NCBI RefSeq assembly: GCF_963678245.1
Contig: NZ_OY782774.1
Span: 235,900 to 299,899 of the forward strand
From: an uncultured Sunxiuqinia sp.
GTDB taxonomy: Bacteria > Bacteroidota > Bacteroidia > Bacteroidales > Prolixibacteraceae
DNA: 64,000 bases
Direction of reading: 5' to 3'
Shown: positions 34,271-44,109 of the stretch, one piece after another
Layout: each line of letters begins with the position of its first letter
Numbering within the stretch: the stretch's first letter is position 1
Notes under the pieces: model-generated
Told to the model about the DNA's origin: nothing
Databases searched by the model: none
What the model saw: only the letters and a program-made list of their open reading frames with translations
Position numbers and translations under genes: made by a program

Positions 34271-35197
34271 ATGCAAAACTATTTACTATCGTTTGTTACC
34301 GTATTACCCTTGTTCTTAGCGGTTCTGGCAGGACTTTTATTTAGTCGAACCAAATCGTTTAAAAAGGAATGGATTGACGTTTTAAATGACTACGCGCTCT
34401 GGATTGGCTTTCCCGCGCTCATTTTGGTTGCGCTGTTCAAACTGGACGTGCCGTTAAGCGCATATTTGGGATTTATTGGATGGAACTCTGCCTATATTGT
34501 ATTTAGCATGTTATTGGCTTTTCCAGTTGCTAAAGTATTTCGGTTGTCTACCAACACGTTGCGAACATTGGTTTTGGCCTTTTCATTTGGTAACGTATCC
34601 TATCTGGGGATCCCGGTTCTTGTAAATGTATATGGCGAATCAATTTTAGCAGAGTCCACCTTAATTTCTGCAATTTATCTGTTTTGGCTATTTACCTTGG
34701 GGATCGTTTTGGTTGAATTGAAAGGGGAGGAGACCGTGAAAGTATCGCAGGTAGCGAAACGGCTATTGACCAATCCACTACTGATTGCTGTTTTTCTCGG
34801 TTTATTTGTGTCTGTTTTTAATATTGAAATGCCGCAAGTTCTTATTGAAAGTCTCGATTTATTTGCGATGTCAGTTACTGCGGTGGTGTTATTTTCGTTG
34901 GGCTTATTTTTAGGATCTCACCCTCTGGGTAAACTAAAAGAGTGGCTTCCTGTAGCGGCTTTTTCGGTGGCGATTTTGTTTTTGCTGCCAGTGCTTTTTT
35001 TGGCTGTCGTAAAATTAGCCGGTGTTTCTTTTGATATGCGGTCAAGTGTATTGGAAGCTGCCATGCCAATGGGATTAACTCCCTATGTTTTGTCGGTGAA
35101 ATATAATTTGAATGCGTCTTTTGCTTCGAAAGTAGTTGTTTTAAGTACCGTTTTATCTGTACTTACTCTTCCTTTATGGATTCAAATCCTTGGTTAA
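34271..35197 (+). CDS. AEC-family transporter (auxin efflux carrier-like)
   Basis: A 308-aa integral membrane protein with about ten hydrophobic helices in two halves, as in the AEC/bile-acid:Na+ symporter-like fold. Marks are LPLFLAVLAGLLFSR at the N-terminus, VLAFSFGNVSYLGIPVLVNVYGE (the first discontinuous-helix region) and LEAAMPMGLTPYVLSVKYNLNASFASKVVVLSTVLS, which is the second half's conserved AxPMG...S-VLS motif. Family members export or import organic acids such as malate or malonate. The substrate is not determinable here. Its 3' end overlaps the convergent GTPase gene by 24 bp. Confidence 0.88.
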   Translation: MQNYLLSFVTVLPLFLAVLAGLLFSRTKSFKKEWIDVLNDYALWIGFPALILVALFKLDVPLSAYLGFIGWNSAYIVFSMLLAFPVAKVFRLSTNTLRTLVLAFSFGNVSYLGIPVLVNVYGESILAESTLISAIYLFWLFTLGIVLVELKGEETVKVSQVAKRLLTNPLLIAVFLGLFVSVFNIEMPQVLIESLDLFAMSVTAVVLFSLGLFLGSHPLGKLKEWLPVAAFSVAILFLLPVLFLAVVKLAGVSFDMRSSVLEAAMPMGLTPYVLSVKYNLNASFASKVVVLSTVLSVLTLPLWIQILG

Positions 35198-36154
35198 ATA
35201 TTCGTTGAGTTCATAGCCGATTCGTTCAAAATCAACTTCCTTCCCAATGAAAACGATCCGGTTTATAGGAGCTTCGCCGGGCATGATCATACTTCCTTCA
35301 GTATAATTCACCGCTCCACCAACTGACTGAACCACTATTTTATTTGGGTTGTCTTGGGTGAAAAGGATTCCTTTAATTCTGAAAATCTCTAGTTGGTTGA
35401 TAGAGGCAAAGTAATCGAACCAATATTTAAAGCGATCAAATTTGATGAATCCGGAAAACTCGTGTGTAAAGGTGGTGTACTTTTTCGATTCAATCAGGCG
35501 AAATATCAATGGTTCGGCCATTTTATGCTCTATTTCACCCCGTACTTGTTCTGCAAATTCAGCTAATTGAAATTGATCTGTTTGCCCATATTCAGCAGAA
35601 ATAAGCCGGGCTGTTCCATTCCACGCTTTCAACTTCTTCATGATGTCTTGCTGTGTTTGCTCTTCCGCAATGGTGTCGGTTTTATTAATAACCAACAAGT
35701 CGCTCAATATAATTTGCATTTGCTGCTCGCGTTCGCTCATTTGCTGTTCGAAGTTTTGGGCATCAACTAAGCAAACACTTCCGCTAAGCGTGTATTTTTC
35801 TTTCAGCTCCCTGTCGTCGTAAAATGGTTTTATCACATTCGACAAATCAGCAATCCCGGTGGTTTCAATTAGCAAATAGTCTATTTCACCGGCTTTATCT
35901 GCTAAATCGAGCAAGGTGAGCGAAAACTCATTGGAAATAGAACAACAGATGCATCCGTTGCTCAAATCAAAAATGTTTTCACTGCGCATACCAACAATCA
36001 AATCCTGATCGATTGACTGCTGGCCAAATTCGTTTTCAACAAGCGCCAATTTCAGGTGCTGATGTTTGCGAATTACTTCGTTGATAAAGGTAGTTTTGCC
36101 GGCTCCTAAAAAGCCGGTTGCCAAAACAACCGGTATTTTTGCGTTCGTTTCCAA
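35174..36154 (-). CDS. CobW/COG0523-type G3E GTPase
   Basis: A 326-aa P-loop GTPase of the metal-chaperone group. Walker A is GFLGAGKTT (14-22). The metal-binding CxCC motif is GCICCS with C68, C70 and C71. DYLLIETTGIADLSNVIKPF follows, and INKTDTI acts as the NKxD base-recognition motif. The C-terminal CobW_C-like domain is recognisable (FIKFDRFKYWFDYFASINQLEIFRIKGILF). Family members insert or buffer Zn, Co or Ni. No zinc-regulator binding site or partner metalloprotein was noticed next to it, so the metal is unknown. Confidence 0.9.
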   Translation of the reverse strand: METNAKIPVVLATGFLGAGKTTFINEVIRKHQHLKLALVENEFGQQSIDQDLIVGMRSENIFDLSNGCICCSISNEFSLTLLDLADKAGEIDYLLIETTGIADLSNVIKPFYDDRELKEKYTLSGSVCLVDAQNFEQQMSEREQQMQIILSDLLVINKTDTIAEEQTQQDIMKKLKAWNGTARLISAEYGQTDQFQLAEFAEQVRGEIEHKMAEPLIFRLIESKKYTTFTHEFSGFIKFDRFKYWFDYFASINQLEIFRIKGILFTQDNPNKIVVQSVGGAVNYTEGSMIMPGEAPINRIVFIGKEVDFERIGYELNEYLTKDLNP

Positions 36155-36214
36155 ATTCTAAGTTTTAGATTTTAAGAACTAATTGACGGATGGTCGTTCA
36201 ATAAAGATCAACTT

Positions 36215-37252
36215 CTAATCGTTAATGCTCATGCGTGCAAAAGGGATGACATCTTGCTCGGCAAACTGATTCTTTTGAAATTTATAGTAGCCCGTAATGG
36301 CAATCATAGCAGCGTTGTCCATGGTAAAGGCAAATTTTGGAATGTAGATATTCCAATGTCGTTTTTGTGCTTCCGTTTTCATGGCGTTTTGTAATCCCGA
36401 ATTCGCTGAAACTCCACCGCCAATCGTAATTTCTGAAATCCCTGTTTGCTTGGCTGCTTTAACCAATTTGTTCATCAAAATATCGATGATTGTTTTTTGC
36501 AGTGAAGCACACAGATCTCGCTGATTCTCTTCAATGAAGTTTTCATTTTCTTTAAGTCGGTCACGCAGAAAGTATAAAAAACTGGTTTTTAGTCCGCTAA
36601 AACTGTAATCCAAATCTTTAATTCGTGGTTTGGCAAACTCAAAAGCGTTCGGATTTCCTTCTTTAGCCAGCTTGTCAATCAGCGGACCGCCGGGGTAGGG
36701 CATTCCCATTACTTTGGCGCACTTGTCAAACGCTTCTCCGGCAGCATCGTCAATGGTTTGGCCAATGACTTCCATTTTTAAATGGTCTTTCACCAAAATG
36801 ATTTGCGAGTTTCCGCCCGACACCAACAAGCAAAGATGTGGAAACTTTGGCTCACGAAACTCAACTCCTTCTTCTTGAATATAATGAGCCAATACATGTC
36901 CTTGCAAATGGTTAATTTCAATTAACGGGATGCCGCATGCCAACGAAAAACCTTTGGCAAACGAAGTTCCAACAAGCAGTGAGCCAAGGAGCCCCGGCCC
37001 GCGCGTAAAAGCAACTGCTGAAATTTCATCCCGGTTAATGTTAGCTTGCTTTAATGCCTGATCGACAACAGGAACAATATTTTGCTGGTGGGCACGCGAA
37101 GCCAATTCGGGTACAACACCGCCGTAAGCTTCGTGAACTTTTTGACTGGCTATAATATTAGACAATAAAACACCGTTTTTAATGACAGCGGCAGATGTGT
37201 CATCGCATGATGACTCGATTCCTAAAATGATGATATCTTTTTTGTTATTCAT
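36215..37252 (-). CDS. tsaD: tRNA N6-adenosine threonylcarbamoyltransferase
   Basis: Transfers threonylcarbamoyl to A37 of ANN-decoding tRNAs (t6A). The 345-aa protein has the expected length. Motifs: GIESSCDDTSAAVI, VPELASRAHQQNIVPVV, TRGPGLLGSLLVGTSFAKG, the metal-site His residues in INHLQGHVLAHYIQ, LVSGGNSQIILV, IGQTIDDAAGEAFDKCAKVMGMPYPGGP and IGGGVSANSGLQ. Divergent from tamB, an arrangement I recall from other Bacteroidota. Confidence 0.96.
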   Translation of the reverse strand: MNNKKDIIILGIESSCDDTSAAVIKNGVLLSNIIASQKVHEAYGGVVPELASRAHQQNIVPVVDQALKQANINRDEISAVAFTRGPGLLGSLLVGTSFAKGFSLACGIPLIEINHLQGHVLAHYIQEEGVEFREPKFPHLCLLVSGGNSQIILVKDHLKMEVIGQTIDDAAGEAFDKCAKVMGMPYPGGPLIDKLAKEGNPNAFEFAKPRIKDLDYSFSGLKTSFLYFLRDRLKENENFIEENQRDLCASLQKTIIDILMNKLVKAAKQTGISEITIGGGVSANSGLQNAMKTEAQKRHWNIYIPKFAFTMDNAAMIAITGYYKFQKNQFAEQDVIPFARMSIND

Positions 37253-37351
37253 GAATCAACTTTCAAGGTAGATTTCAATTATTTTATCTGTTGAACCTAA
37301 CGATTTACAAGGAATTTAGTTTATTTTGTTTCTGAAACTTAAAGGCTCAAA

Positions 37352-40300
37352 ATTATTAAAAAATCTTTCAAAATAGCACTCTGGCTTTTCGGGATCATAG
37401 CGATCCTGTTTTTTGCTGCTTATCTGGCTTTTCAAACCAGTACGGTCCAGACTTTTTTGGTTAAGCAAATTGCAAATCGGCTTTCAGAAAAACTGAACAC
37501 GCACATTACATTGAAGAGTATTGATATCCGTTTTTTTAATAAAGTGATATTGAATGAATTTTTAATAGAAGATCAGCAGGAAGATACCCTTTTTTATGTG
37601 GATAAAATGGTTGCTTCAATCGATCAGTTCACCTATAAACGACGGCTTATTAACCTGTCTTCGCTTGAAATGATAAAAACCAGGTTGTTTGTTTCATTCT
37701 CTGAAGATCAGGTTCCAAATTACAAATTTGTACTCGACGCTTTGCGATCGGATAAACCAACAACCAATAGTTGGAGTTTTGAGTGTCAGAATTTCTTGTT
37801 CAGTGATACTCGCCTTGGGTACTCGTATTCCAATATGGAATTGTCGAATGCAATTGACCTGCATAATGTGCAGCTTGATGTAACTGATTTTGTGCTGAAC
37901 CAAGATTCGTTGGCTTTTCAAATCAACAAGCTTTCGCTGGACGATAACAAGTCTTTCTTATTGAGTTCCTTAAGTACTCGGGTGGTTTCGTCAAACCATG
38001 TGGTTAAACTGAATGATTTAAAAGTGTTAACTCCTCATTCGGTCATTGCTGATGCAGATATTTCACTGGATCAATCAGAGATGCATGAAGAGAAAGATTT
38101 TTCATTTTTAAAACTCGATGTTGACCTGAAAAAATCGGTCTTGGATTTTGTAGATGTTGGACAGTTTGTTCCGGCTTTACGCGGAATGGATTTGCGAATA
38201 AATTTATCAGGTCATGTTTATGGCACGATAGCTGACTTAAAAGCCAAAGACTTGGAAATGAAGATCGGACAAAATACAAGTCTGGTTTGCGATTTCTACA
38301 CTAATGGCTTACCCAACCTTGATCAAACCTATATTCTCCTCGATCTGAAAAAGTCAACAGCAGATTTTAACGACTTGAGTGAAATCCGGCTGCCGTATTC
38401 TGAAAAGGCTGATTATCTAACCTTTTCGCCATTGCTTCATGATGCAGGAATTGTGCATTATGAAGGTAATTTCACCGGTTTTTTAAGTGATTTTGTAGCC
38501 TATGGGACGGTACGTTCCAATTTTGGTCAAATAAAAATGGACTTGTCTTTTTTACCTTCGGAAAGCGATTTGCTAAAAGTTAACGGACATTTAAAATCCG
38601 TGAATTTTAAATTAGGAAAATTTACACAATCAAAGCGTTTTGGAGAATTAACCTTTAACGGACAAGTAGACGGTTCGTACGACAAAGCAAATCGGGCATT
38701 TGATGTTGCGCTGGATGGAGTTGTTGATAGTCTGATATTTAATGCCTATAAATTTAAAAACCTAAGTTTGGATGGAACGATTCAGGATGAAAAATTCGAA
38801 GGAGATTTTACAATAAAAGATCCGAATTTGGATGCCAATTTTGCAGGAAAGCTTGATTTTAATGCGCCAATTCCAGCTTTCGATTTTGAAATGGTACTGG
38901 ATCAGGCAAATCTTAAAGCATTAAATCTTGACACGAAGCATGAAAAGTCGATCTTGTCAATGGCTTTGAGTGCTAATTTTAAGGGAAACAATATCGACAA
39001 CCTAGATGGTAATATTTGGGTAGATGAAGGACGGTATCTCAATGAGAATGATACGATAAAGCTAAGTAGTTTAAGTGTTCGAACATTTTATGAGGGGAGG
39101 CCACATCTACAGATTCGGTCAGATTTTGCTGATGTGGATATTGCTGGAAACTATTCTTTTCTTACGATTTCGAAAAGCTTTAAAAACCTGCTAGCGCAGT
39201 ATTTACCTTCAGCAGGGCTAAAAGTTGATGAAGATTTGCATGCCAATCAATTCGACTTTGATGTGACGATAAAGAACACTGAGCCGCTAACCAAAACATT
39301 CATGCCGAACCTTTTTATAGGCCCTTCGGAGATTAGTGGACGTTTTGATGATCTTGAAATGTCACTCGATTTTGTGGCTGATATTCCGCGCATTGAATAC
39401 CGCAACTTTATTCTTAATAACTATACGTTATCTGTTCATTCAGGGGAAAAGCTAGAACTGAAAAATCGTTTGGAGGAATTACAGCTCAATGAAAATAAAC
39501 GTCTTTATAATCTGGCTATTCTGGCCGATGCTTCGGACGATCGCTTAAATTCTAAATTGGTTTGGAATAATTTTCACCTAAAAACATATAGCGGAGAGTT
39601 GGAAACGCAGGTTGACTTCACTAAAACGGATTATGATAAAACACATGTTGAAATTGACGTAAACCCGTCGAAAATATACATTGCTGATACGCTATGGCAA
39701 ATTCATCCGGCTATGATTACGATAGATTCAAGTCGAATAGCGGTTGATGGTTTCGAAATATCTAATCAGTCGCAACGGCTCTCTGTTAATGGTTCAATTT
39801 CGGAAGATAAGGATGCCCGGCTAAATGTGAAACTTAACGATTTGAATTTAAACAATATTAATTTGCTTACAACTAAGGATGTTGAGCTAAAAGGAACAAT
39901 CAATGGTTCGGCAAGTGTATTTGATATATACGAGCGGGCGTTGTTTCTGTCGGATTTAACGATAAGCGATCTTAGTTATCGGCAACATGATATCGGCAAT
40001 GTGAGTGTGGTGAGTAAGTGGGACCGGAATTCAGAAGAAATAAATTCGGAGTTGACAATTGACACAAAAAGCCATCAGTCTCTATATGCATCTGGCGCTT
40101 ACACTCCAAATACCGATTCACTTGACTTTACAGTAAGTTTGAATGATTTATCTCTGACGATTCTTCAGCCGGTGCTTCAAAACACATTTCAAAATATTCA
40201 GGGACGAGGCACGGGGGATGTTTGGATACACGGGACACCAGAAAAGATATTGATGGATGGCGATGTGCTTGGACTGGATGCAGGGCTGTCAATAAATGCC

Positions 40301-41740
40301 ATTCAGGTTTATTACTATTTCAGTGACACTGTTAAATTTCGTTCTGATTCAATTATTTTCGACCGGATAAAAATAGCTGATTATCAAGGGAACACTGGAC
40401 TGTTTGATGGTTTTATACGACATGATAATTTCAAGAATATGGATTATGATTTGTCGCTTAGCTCGCCAAGAATTTTAGCCATGAATACCACGGTGAAAGA
40501 TAATGAGCGATTTTATGGGAAGGTGTTTGGGAATGGTGATTTCGAAATTACCGGTCATGGAAGGGATGTCTTGTTGTCGGCTAACGCAGCTACTTTAAGT
40601 GGAACCGCTATAAATATATCACTGGACTATAATCAGGAAGCTCAGGAGTATGACTTTATCAGGTTTGTTAATAAAAGCAATATTGAAAACGAGAAAGTCG
40701 AACGTCGTGTAAAGCAAGATAAGTCGAATTTAAATATGAAATTTGATATTGATATCACGCCTGAAGCACAGGTTCAACTGATTTATAATTCGCAAATTGG
40801 TGATGTTATCCGCTCCAGAGGAAGTGGTGATTTGCAGGTTCGTATTGATCCTGACTTTAATATTGTCATGTTTGGCGAATACCGCGTAGAACAAGGAGAC
40901 TATCTGTTTACATTACAAAATGTGATTAATAAGAGATTCGAAATAGCTCGTGGTGGCACCATTCTTTGGAATGGTGATCCGTACAACGCAACAATCGATT
41001 TAAATGCCATTTATCGACTAAAAGCATCGTTGACTGAATTGTTCCCAAACTCGGTTGAGAATATTGATTACTCTCAGCGAATTCCTGTTTCCTGTGAAAT
41101 TTATTTAACCGAAAACCTAACCGATCCGAAAATAGCGTTTGATATTAAATTCCCCACTGCCGAAGACCGTATAAGAGATCAGGTTCAACAGTTTTTTAGT
41201 ACCGAAGAAGAGATGAATAAGCAGATATTATCGTTGTTGGTTTTGGGACGTTTTTATACCCCCGACTACCTGCGGGACTCATATAAAGCCTCAAATACCA
41301 ATGTTGTTGGTAGTACTGCCAGCGAACTATTTTCGAACCAGTTGAGTAATTGGCTTTCACAAATAAGCAATGATTGGGACATTGGTGTTAATTATCGCCC
41401 GGGAAATCAGATTACGAATGATGAAATTGAATTGGCTTTAAGTACCCAAATGTTTAACGATCGGGTTACGATTAATGGGAATATTGGAAATAATACATCT
41501 ACTATGAACCGGTCCACCAACAATAACATTGTTGGTGATTTTGATTTGAACGTAAAGCTGACTAATAACGGGAAACTACAACTCAAAGCATACAACCGAT
41601 CAAATGACAACCTGATCTACGAAACGTCACCTTATACCCAGGGGATAGGTCTTTCGTATCGTGAAAACTATAATAGCTGGAACGAGCTTTGGCAAAAGTT
41701 TAAACGCCTGTGGGAAAAAAAGGAGAAGATTAACGAATAA
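37352..41740 (+). CDS. tamB: Translocation/assembly module TamB-like protein (DUF490)
   Basis: A very long envelope protein (about 1460 aa) thought to span the periplasm and carry phospholipid or help outer-membrane biogenesis. The N-terminal membrane anchor is IALWLFGIIAILFFAAYLAF. It lies upstream of the first TTG (37457), so the gene must start earlier. The frame is open back to a TAA at 37340-37342, and the only sensible starts are ATT at 37352 or 37355. Most of the length is beta-rich repeats (SLxLxDL, DxxxxGxx). The C-terminal DUF490 domain is clear: GEYRVEQGDYLFTLQNVINKRFEIARGGTILWNGDPYNATIDLNAIYR, then SLLVLGRF. It is divergent from tsaD, with 99 bp between. Confidence 0.88.
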   Translation: MIKKSFKIALWLFGIIAILFFAAYLAFQTSTVQTFLVKQIANRLSEKLNTHITLKSIDIRFFNKVILNEFLIEDQQEDTLFYVDKMVASIDQFTYKRRLINLSSLEMIKTRLFVSFSEDQVPNYKFVLDALRSDKPTTNSWSFECQNFLFSDTRLGYSYSNMELSNAIDLHNVQLDVTDFVLNQDSLAFQINKLSLDDNKSFLLSSLSTRVVSSNHVVKLNDLKVLTPHSVIADADISLDQSEMHEEKDFSFLKLDVDLKKSVLDFVDVGQFVPALRGMDLRINLSGHVYGTIADLKAKDLEMKIGQNTSLVCDFYTNGLPNLDQTYILLDLKKSTADFNDLSEIRLPYSEKADYLTFSPLLHDAGIVHYEGNFTGFLSDFVAYGTVRSNFGQIKMDLSFLPSESDLLKVNGHLKSVNFKLGKFTQSKRFGELTFNGQVDGSYDKANRAFDVALDGVVDSLIFNAYKFKNLSLDGTIQDEKFEGDFTIKDPNLDANFAGKLDFNAPIPAFDFEMVLDQANLKALNLDTKHEKSILSMALSANFKGNNIDNLDGNIWVDEGRYLNENDTIKLSSLSVRTFYEGRPHLQIRSDFADVDIAGNYSFLTISKSFKNLLAQYLPSAGLKVDEDLHANQFDFDVTIKNTEPLTKTFMPNLFIGPSEISGRFDDLEMSLDFVADIPRIEYRNFILNNYTLSVHSGEKLELKNRLEELQLNENKRLYNLAILADASDDRLNSKLVWNNFHLKTYSGELETQVDFTKTDYDKTHVEIDVNPSKIYIADTLWQIHPAMITIDSSRIAVDGFEISNQSQRLSVNGSISEDKDARLNVKLNDLNLNNINLLTTKDVELKGTINGSASVFDIYERALFLSDLTISDLSYRQHDIGNVSVVSKWDRNSEEINSELTIDTKSHQSLYASGAYTPNTDSLDFTVSLNDLSLTILQPVLQNTFQNIQGRGTGDVWIHGTPEKILMDGDVLGLDAGLSINAIQVYYYFSDTVKFRSDSIIFDRIKIADYQGNTGLFDGFIRHDNFKNMDYDLSLSSPRILAMNTTVKDNERFYGKVFGNGDFEITGHGRDVLLSANAATLSGTAINISLDYNQEAQEYDFIRFVNKSNIENEKVERRVKQDKSNLNMKFDIDITPEAQVQLIYNSQIGDVIRSRGSGDLQVRIDPDFNIVMFGEYRVEQGDYLFTLQNVINKRFEIARGGTILWNGDPYNATIDLNAIYRLKASLTELFPNSVENIDYSQRIPVSCEIYLTENLTDPKIAFDIKFPTAEDRIRDQVQQFFSTEEEMNKQILSLLVLGRFYTPDYLRDSYKASNTNVVGSTASELFSNQLSNWLSQISNDWDIGVNYRPGNQITNDEIELALSTQMFNDRVTINGNIGNNTSTMNRSTNNNIVGDFDLNVKLTNNGKLQLKAYNRSNDNLIYETSPYTQGIGLSYRENYNSWNELWQKFKRLWEKKEKINE

Positions 41741-41884
41741 TCCTGTTATCGTTTTTCAAACAACATAATATCTCAATAGACAAAAAATGATTAAAAGCAA
41801 TTTTTTTTCGACATCACTCTGTTAAATTTATTATATGCATTTGCTTTTTTTTTTTTTAATTAAGCTGTATTATCAGTGGACCTT

Positions 41885-41892
41885 TACCTTTG
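41885..41892 (+). promoter_or_regulatory. Candidate -7 box for nhaD
   Basis: TACCTTTG matches TAnnTTTG and lies 38 bp before the nhaD ATG. A 13-base T-run at 41847-41859 lies upstream. No -33 TTTG is at the normal distance. Confidence 0.45.
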
Positions 41893-41929
41893 TGCGAAAT
41901 TTTTTATCTAATTTCTAAAAACTATTCCC

Positions 41930-43306
41930 ATGTTTATTTTAATGGTTGTTGTTTTTGTGCTTGGTTACATTGCCATTGCATTAGAACATTCGCTCAAAGT
42001 TGACAAAGCAGCTTCAGCATTAATTATCGGGACGCTTTGTTGGGTTATTTATGCTATTGGCGCTGAAGATATCTTAGCTATGGGCTTCAGCCCGTCATGG
42101 GCAAATTTTGCACATGGTCACATTGGCTTGCTGGAGGCTTCTGTACACGAGTTTATTGTTGATTCCGAAATCGTCTACCATTTGGGCGAAATTAGTGAAA
42201 TCCTATTCTTTCTCCTTGGAGCAATGACCATTGTTGAAGTAGTCGATCAACATGAAGGATTTAAAGTAGTAACTGATAAAATCAAGACAACCAATAAAAT
42301 AAAGTTGTTGTGGATTTTGAGTTTTCTAACTTTTTTTATGTCTGCCCTGCTTGACAACCTGACGACAACAATTGTGTTGGTCGCCTTGCTTCGCAAGTTG
42401 ATTGATGATAAAGAAACACGTTGGTTTTTTTCTAGTATGGTTGTGTTGGCTGCTAATGCCGGTGGAGCCTGGTCTCCAATTGGAGACGTAACCACAATTA
42501 TGCTTTGGATTGGAGGCCAAGTAACAGCCGCACGAATTATTGAAGGTGTTCTTCTTCCCAGTTTAGTCTGTATGGTTGTTCCTCTTGGGATTTTGTCACT
42601 TACGATGAAAGGGAAGGTACAACGACCAATTGTTGAGAATGATGAAATTGATTTAACGACCGAATTCGAACGAGTTTTTATGCTCATTCTCGGTGTTCTG
42701 GGATTGCTTTTTGTTCCTGTGTTTAAAACAATAACGCATTTACCTCCATACATGGGTATGTTATTGTCGCTAGGTATCTTGTGGGTCGTTTCTGAAATAA
42801 TGCATAAAGACAAATCTGATGAAATAAAACATCGGTTGAAGGTTGCTGCTGTACTTCGCAAAGTAGACGTACCTACAGTTCTTTTCTTTCTGGGGATACT
42901 TTCCGCAGTTGCCTCACTTCAGTCGGCGGGGCACCTGCACCTCCTCTCTCAGTATCTGGACGAGAAACTAGGTAATATTTATTTGATTGATTTAGCAGTT
43001 GGGGTACTTTCATCGGTAGTTGATAATGTACCACTTGTTGCTGGTGCAATGGGTATGTATCCTACTGCAGATCCTGCTGCAACCGGCTATTTAGCTAGTT
43101 TTGTTCAGGATGGTGCTTTCTGGGAATTTCTGGCCTATACGGCTGGTACTGGCGGTAGTATCTTAATTATTGGGTCGGCCGCCGGAGTTGCTGCCATGGG
43201 TTTAGAGAAAATCGATTTTATCTGGTATCTGAAGAAGATTTCCTTGCTCGCAATTATTGGGTATTTGTCAGGTGCGACAGTCTATTATATGATGTTCGGA
43301 TTATAA
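41930..43306 (+). CDS. nhaD: Sodium:proton antiporter NhaD
   Basis: A 458-aa inner-membrane ion-transporter-superfamily antiporter with about eleven helices. It exchanges Na+ or Li+ for H+. Signatures are LIIGTLCWVIYAIG, the polar FLLGAMTIVEVVDQHEGF, SFLTFFMSALLDNLTTTIVLVALLRKL, NAGGAWSPIGDVTTIMLWIGGQVTAA, and VLSSVVDNVPLVAGAMGMYP with the SAAGVAAMG end. The paired DNLTT and DNVPL motifs hold the ion-site Asp-Asn residues. An Na+-handling antiporter fits a marine or saline lifestyle. A terminator lies at 43338-43372. Confidence 0.93.
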   Translation: MFILMVVVFVLGYIAIALEHSLKVDKAASALIIGTLCWVIYAIGAEDILAMGFSPSWANFAHGHIGLLEASVHEFIVDSEIVYHLGEISEILFFLLGAMTIVEVVDQHEGFKVVTDKIKTTNKIKLLWILSFLTFFMSALLDNLTTTIVLVALLRKLIDDKETRWFFSSMVVLAANAGGAWSPIGDVTTIMLWIGGQVTAARIIEGVLLPSLVCMVVPLGILSLTMKGKVQRPIVENDEIDLTTEFERVFMLILGVLGLLFVPVFKTITHLPPYMGMLLSLGILWVVSEIMHKDKSDEIKHRLKVAAVLRKVDVPTVLFFLGILSAVASLQSAGHLHLLSQYLDEKLGNIYLIDLAVGVLSSVVDNVPLVAGAMGMYPTADPAATGYLASFVQDGAFWEFLAYTAGTGGSILIIGSAAGVAAMGLEKIDFIWYLKKISLLAIIGYLSGATVYYMMFGL

Positions 43307-43337
43307 GTAGATACTTTGTAAATAATCATTATTTTTG

Positions 43338-43372
43338 CGCGGTATAATAATTACAATTGTACCGCGTTTTTT
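43338..43372 (+). terminator. Rho-independent terminator after nhaD
   Basis: Stem CGCGGTA (43338-43344) pairs with TACCGCG (43360-43366) and is followed by six T (43367-43372). A TATTTTTG at 43330-43337 just before it matches a -7 box, so exbB transcription could also start here. Confidence 0.8.
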
Positions 43373-43396
43373 ATGTGTTCTTCTAAATGAAAACTT

Positions 43397-44104
43397 ATGT
43401 TTGGATATATTTTTTTACAAGTTTCTAATGCAGCCGGCGAAGGTGCCGAAGCTCTTGCAGAATCAACTCAACAAGATGGGATTGTAACTCGATTCTTTGA
43501 TATTGCAATTAAAGGTGGGTGGATCATGATTCCAATTATAGCCCTTTCGTTAGTTGCTGTATTTATCTTTTTTGACCGGTATTTTGCCATAAAAAAAGCT
43601 GGTAAAGTTGATAAAACCATGCTCGACAGAGTGAAAGCATACATCACCGAAGGGAAAGTTGATGCTGCCTTGGCGCTTACTCGTTCGCAGGAAACGCCAA
43701 CTGCACGCATGATTGAAAAAGGAATTAGCCGAATTGGGCGACCAATGTCCGATGTTAATTCCGCTATTGAAACGATCGGGAACCTTGAGATATCGAAATT
43801 GGAAAAAGGCTTGCCTGTATTAGCCAGCGTCGCCGGAGGTGCTCCAATGATTGGTTTTCTGGGAACTGTAATTGGAATGATTCAGGCGTTTTACGATATG
43901 GCTAATGCCGGGAACAACATTGATGTAACCTTGCTTTCTTCGGGTATTTATCAAGCAATGGTGACAACTGTTGCCGGTTTGACGGTTGGTATTATCGCCT
44001 ATTTTGCGTACAATATTTTGGTTGCCAATGTCGAAAAAGTAATCTTTAAAATGGAAGCAGCAACATCTGAATTTCTTGATTTATTGAATGAACCAGCTAA
44101 ATAA
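43397..44104 (+). CDS. exbB: MotA/TolQ/ExbB-family proton channel protein
   Basis: A 235-aa inner-membrane protein that uses the proton gradient to energise TonB- or Tol-type machinery. Three membrane helices are visible: WIMIPIIALSLVAVFIFF, then PMIGFLGTVIGMIQAFYDMA (with the conserved GxLGTVxGM) and TTVAGLTVGIIAYFAYNILVA, with a cytoplasmic loop of about 100 residues between helices 1 and 2. The N-terminal 30 residues are periplasmic and acidic. It is first in the exbB-exbD-tonB operon, 5 bp before exbD. TolQ rather than ExbB cannot be excluded. Confidence 0.92.
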   Translation: MFGYIFLQVSNAAGEGAEALAESTQQDGIVTRFFDIAIKGGWIMIPIIALSLVAVFIFFDRYFAIKKAGKVDKTMLDRVKAYITEGKVDAALALTRSQETPTARMIEKGISRIGRPMSDVNSAIETIGNLEISKLEKGLPVLASVAGGAPMIGFLGTVIGMIQAFYDMANAGNNIDVTLLSSGIYQAMVTTVAGLTVGIIAYFAYNILVANVEKVIFKMEAATSEFLDLLNEPAK

Positions 44105-44109
44105 ACGCA

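Noticed and set aside
43330..43372. Treating the hairpin upstream of exbB as an attenuator
   Set aside because: Its stem and T-run fit a simple terminator for nhaD, and no leader peptide or alternative fold was visible.
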